DNA of 64,000 nucleotides. Source: Abiotrophia sp938010525 (GTDB taxonomy: Bacteria > Bacillota > Bacilli > Lactobacillales > Aerococcaceae). Shown here piece after piece: positions 62,237 through 64,000 of the stretch. Every line of letters begins with the position of its first letter. Position 1 is the first letter of the stretch. The position numbers and the translations under genes were made by a program. The notes under the pieces were generated by a model, which did not search any database, had not been told where the DNA came from, and saw nothing but the letters and a program-made list of their open reading frames with translations. The stretch is taken from contig NZ_CALLVK010000024.1 in assembly GCF_938010525.1 (NCBI RefSeq), forward strand, positions 76,269 through 140,268, written 5' to 3'.

Positions 62237-63247
62237 TTAGTCTTTATCTTCTAAGGTTGAGCCACGAGCAATAAATCTGTGTGGTAAGATAATTTGATGC
62301 TCTTCCACTTCTTCATTGTTCATGATTTTAGTCAATAGACGCATTGCTACCGCACCGATATCATAGAGCGGAATTTGGATGCTGGACAACTTAGGACGTA
62401 CCATTTGGGTTAACATAGAGTTATTGCCGGTAATGATTTCAAAGTCTTGTGGGACTTTTACGCCACGATCTGTCAAGGCGTTGAGGACAGCTACTGCAAT
62501 TTCATCGTCAGAAATGACAGCGGCATTGGCCTTGGCCGCGATCAATTGCGCCGCAATCTTATCCCCATCGGCATAAGTGAATTGCTTTTGAATGACTAAG
62601 TCTTGCTTGAATTTAGCGCCGGCTTCCTTGAGGGCTTCAGTATAGCCTTCTAAGCGGAAATCACGGTTAATATCAAATTCCCCAGGACCTGTCACCAAAC
62701 CTACTTTACGGCCATGAGCCAAGAGCAAAGCAGTTGCCTCTTTAGTTGCTTGACGGTAGTCGATGTTAACGTTAGATAGTTCTGTATTGGATAGAATGGT
62801 CCCAGCAAAGACAACTGGTGTCCGCGTACGGCTAACTTCATGTTGGATACTTTCTTGGATGTCATTCCCCATGAAGATGATTCCGTCCACTTGTTTTGCT
62901 AACAAGGTGTTGAATACTTGCACTTCTTTCTCTGGGTTTTCATCAGAGTTGGCCAAAATAATGTTGTATTTGTACATCGACGCAATGTCATCAATCCCCC
63001 GTGCTAAAGACGAGAAGAAGACATTGGTGACGTTAGGGATAATCACCCCAACCGTAGTGGTCTTCTTACTTGCCAAGCCACGCGCGACTGCGTTAGGACG
63101 ATAATCCAAGCGTTCGATAACTTCTGATACTTTTTTACGAGTTGACGGTTTAACGTTAGGGTTGCCGTTTACCACACGAGATACTGTCGCCATGGAGACG
63201 CCAGCTTCACGAGCAACGTCGTAGATGGTAATAGTTTGTTTTTCCAT
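62237..63247 (-). CDS. ccpA: catabolite control protein A
   Basis: LacI-family master regulator of carbon use in Firmicutes, 336 aa. The N-terminal helix-turn-helix and hinge helix are ITIYDVAREAGVSMATVSRV and RPNAVARGLASK. The effector domain follows with VGVIIPNVTNVFFSSLARGI, the CcpA-type segment for HPr-Ser46-P contact. It binds cre sites with phosphorylated HPr. Start ATG after GAAGTGAGGCAAAAGGT. The promoter region holds a cre-like element. Confidence 0.94.
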   Translation of the reverse strand: MEKQTITIYDVAREAGVSMATVSRVVNGNPNVKPSTRKKVSEVIERLDYRPNAVARGLASKKTTTVGVIIPNVTNVFFSSLARGIDDIASMYKYNIILANSDENPEKEVQVFNTLLAKQVDGIIFMGNDIQESIQHEVSRTRTPVVFAGTILSNTELSNVNIDYRQATKEATALLLAHGRKVGLVTGPGEFDINRDFRLEGYTEALKEAGAKFKQDLVIQKQFTYADGDKIAAQLIAAKANAAVISDDEIAVAVLNALTDRGVKVPQDFEIITGNNSMLTQMVRPKLSSIQIPLYDIGAVAMRLLTKIMNNEEVEEHQIILPHRFIARGSTLEDKD

Positions 63248-63290
63248 ACCTTTTGCCTCACTTCCTAGGTAAACACTTTTATACTCTTAT

Positions 63291-63328
63291 AAAATACCAC
63301 AAAAAAAACACTTTAGCAAGCGTTTTAC
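63291..63328 (-). promoter_or_regulatory. candidate ccpA promoter with overlapping cre-like site
   Basis: Minus strand -35 TTGCTA (63314-63319) and -10 TATTTT (63291-63296) with a 17-bp spacer. AGCAAGCGTTTTAC (63315-63328, plus strand) covers the -35 and shares the AANCGNT core of cre but has about three mismatches outside it. Confidence 0.45.
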
Positions 63329-63581
63329 TTACATTTTATCACCTATTTTATAGACTTACCTTGAAAAATGTTTTGAAAAATGAAAACTTTTCAAAAGTAC
63401 ATGTAAGCGAAATTTACATTAACCTGCCTCTAACTGGTTTAAAGCCTTATATAGAGCCATTTTTACCTAAGAGGCAAAAATAGGAGATAGTTGAAAATTA
63501 TCTATAATTTGAACTTGGCGGATATAAGGAGGAAAATTGCTGTTTTTTTGAGAGCAAACAAATCTCGATAGAAAAGATAAT
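63329..63581. other. spacer between ccpA promoter and ncRNA terminator
   Basis: AT-rich and without a credible gene. It contains two inverted repeats: TTTTGAAAA/TTTTCAAAA (63371-63396) and ATGTAA/TTACAT with AAGCG inside (63401-63419). The latter opens like a cre site (TGTAAGCG) but loses the second half. Confidence 0.55.
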
Positions 63582-63610
63582 AAAAAAACAGCCGAGAGGG
63601 AACTCGGCTG
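63582..63610 (-). terminator. terminator of the candidate ncRNA
   Basis: CAGCCGAG and CTCGGCTG form an 8-bp stem around 6 nt, followed on the minus strand by TTTTTTTATT. Confidence 0.88.
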
Positions 63611-63938
63611 CAACGGATTCGGCATATCCGTATCAAGAGGGGACTTCTACAATAGGCATTAGGGGATACCTATCGTAAGAAGGGATAACTTAGTCCTTAA
63701 CCTGACTAAGAAGGTTTAAATTGATTACCTATACCCATACGACTTCTGACTTGAAGCATTTAGTGATTTATCAACAATGTAAAATCGGCACGTTCACCTT
63801 GAAGTAAAAATCTAAATCTTCTATGATAAAGTTCATTAAGGGGATCATATGGACATAGATTCAATTTGTTCGAAGGGCTGCTACTGCCCTCCTTTAAATA
63901 TTCCAAGAAACACTTAAAGCAAGACACTAACATCCTGT
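63582..63938 (-). ncRNA. candidate structured non-coding RNA, about 355 nt
   Basis: An unassigned transcript unit on the minus strand, bounded by a TATAAT (63945-63950) and a strong terminator. Hand folding shows a 15-bp stem with one bulge and two G-U pairs (63644-63658 with 63667-63682), a 7-bp stem CTTAGTC/GACTAAG (63689-63710), a 6-bp stem ACGGAT/ATCCGT (63613-63631) and a GGGC/GCCC hairpin in the 5' half near 63872-63888. I found no RNase P, tmRNA or SRP RNA core motifs. 6S RNA or a lineage-specific RNA remains possible. Confidence 0.6.
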
Positions 63939-63944
63939 ATAGAC

Positions 63945-63950
63945 ATTATA
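63945..63950 (-). promoter_or_regulatory. -10 element of the candidate ncRNA
   Basis: Minus strand TATAAT, placing a start near 63938. A second TATAAT lies at 63965-63970. The -35 regions of both are weak, so which is used is uncertain. Confidence 0.5.
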
Positions 63951-64000
63951 CCGCATTTCCCAATATTATACATATCAAATTTTCGTTAGATGTTCACAAT

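Noticed and set aside
63253..63483. 76-codon plus-strand frame upstream of ccpA
   Set aside because: It runs through the ccpA promoter region, is AT-rich, and has no ribosome site or familiar protein pattern.
63760..63864. 34-codon minus-strand TTG frame inside the candidate ncRNA
   Set aside because: The nearest Shine-Dalgarno is about 22 nt from the TTG and sits in a hairpin. Kept only as a weak possibility that the RNA is dual-function.
63582..63938. RNase P RNA or tmRNA identity for the candidate RNA
   Set aside because: No GAGGAAAGTCC core of RNase P, and no tRNA-like CCA end or TPsiC arm of tmRNA.
1..64000. Mobile elements, prophage, rRNA or tRNA genes
   Set aside because: No transposase, integrase, phage structural gene, attachment repeat or RNA gene of these types was recognised on either strand.

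Overview
The window reads as a chromosomal segment of a Gram-positive bacterium of the order Lactobacillales. Evidence: PolC plus DnaE replication polymerases, T-box leaders in front of aminoacyl-tRNA synthetase genes, YSIRK-type signal peptides with an LPNTG cell-wall anchor, CcpA/cre signals, a pfkA-pyk pair, an MsrAB-TlpA-CcdA methionine repair operon and strong AGGAGG ribosome sites. The mid-range GC content and the surface proteins suggest Aerococcaceae (an Abiotrophia-like genome would fit), but the species cannot be fixed from the sequence alone. Almost all genes are on the minus strand. Only lexA, recU, pbp1a and one small membrane protein gene run on the plus strand. No insertion sequence, prophage, CRISPR array, rRNA or tRNA gene was seen.

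Layout. 1-5.2 kb: hisS-aspS behind a T-box leader, an SH3b/amidase_3 cell-wall hydrolase and rpmG. 5.3-11 kb: a surface/secreted cluster with a class A beta-lactamase-like serine hydrolase, a duplicated-domain secreted protein, and two paralogous YSIRK proteins with a SEC10/PgrA (CAP-like) domain, only one of which keeps a sortase motif. 11.5-18.9 kb: polC, rseP, cdsA, uppS. 19-22 kb: a YitT-family protein, small conserved proteins, and lexA with its own operator. 21.7-33.3 kb: a nine-gene run apt-recJ-lapA-SDR-rnz-oatA-obgE-glyS-glyQ (listed 3' to 5') led by a glycine T-box. 33.4-41 kb: rpoD-dnaG, a UMF1-type MFS transporter, engB-clpX and tig. 41-43.6 kb: extracytoplasmic methionine sulfoxide repair. 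43.7-47 kb: recU-pbp1a. 47-50.8 kb: a lipoprotein and a NatAB-like ABC exporter. 50.9-53.9 kb: comEC-comEA DNA uptake genes. 54-60.3 kb: pyk-pfkA and dnaE. 60.5-62.2 kb: a DUF2929 protein and a two-gene DUF3307-SatD module. 62.2-64 kb: ccpA and, upstream of it, a probable structured non-coding RNA.

Most of the window is housekeeping. Three places stand out. First, the SatD/DUF3307 pair: SatD shows a palm-like arrangement of acidic motifs reminiscent of class III cyclases or GGDEF enzymes, followed by a helix-turn-helix. Its promoter consists of three near-palindromic 16-bp boxes repeated every 28 bp, in which each box supplies the -35 of the next box's -10. Second, a roughly 355-nt structured RNA candidate with its own -10 and terminator lies upstream of ccpA and matches no family I could recognise. 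Third, a near-consensus cre site sits across the dnaE stop codon, about one activator distance upstream of the pfkA-pyk promoter, which links the nearby ccpA to control of glycolysis.
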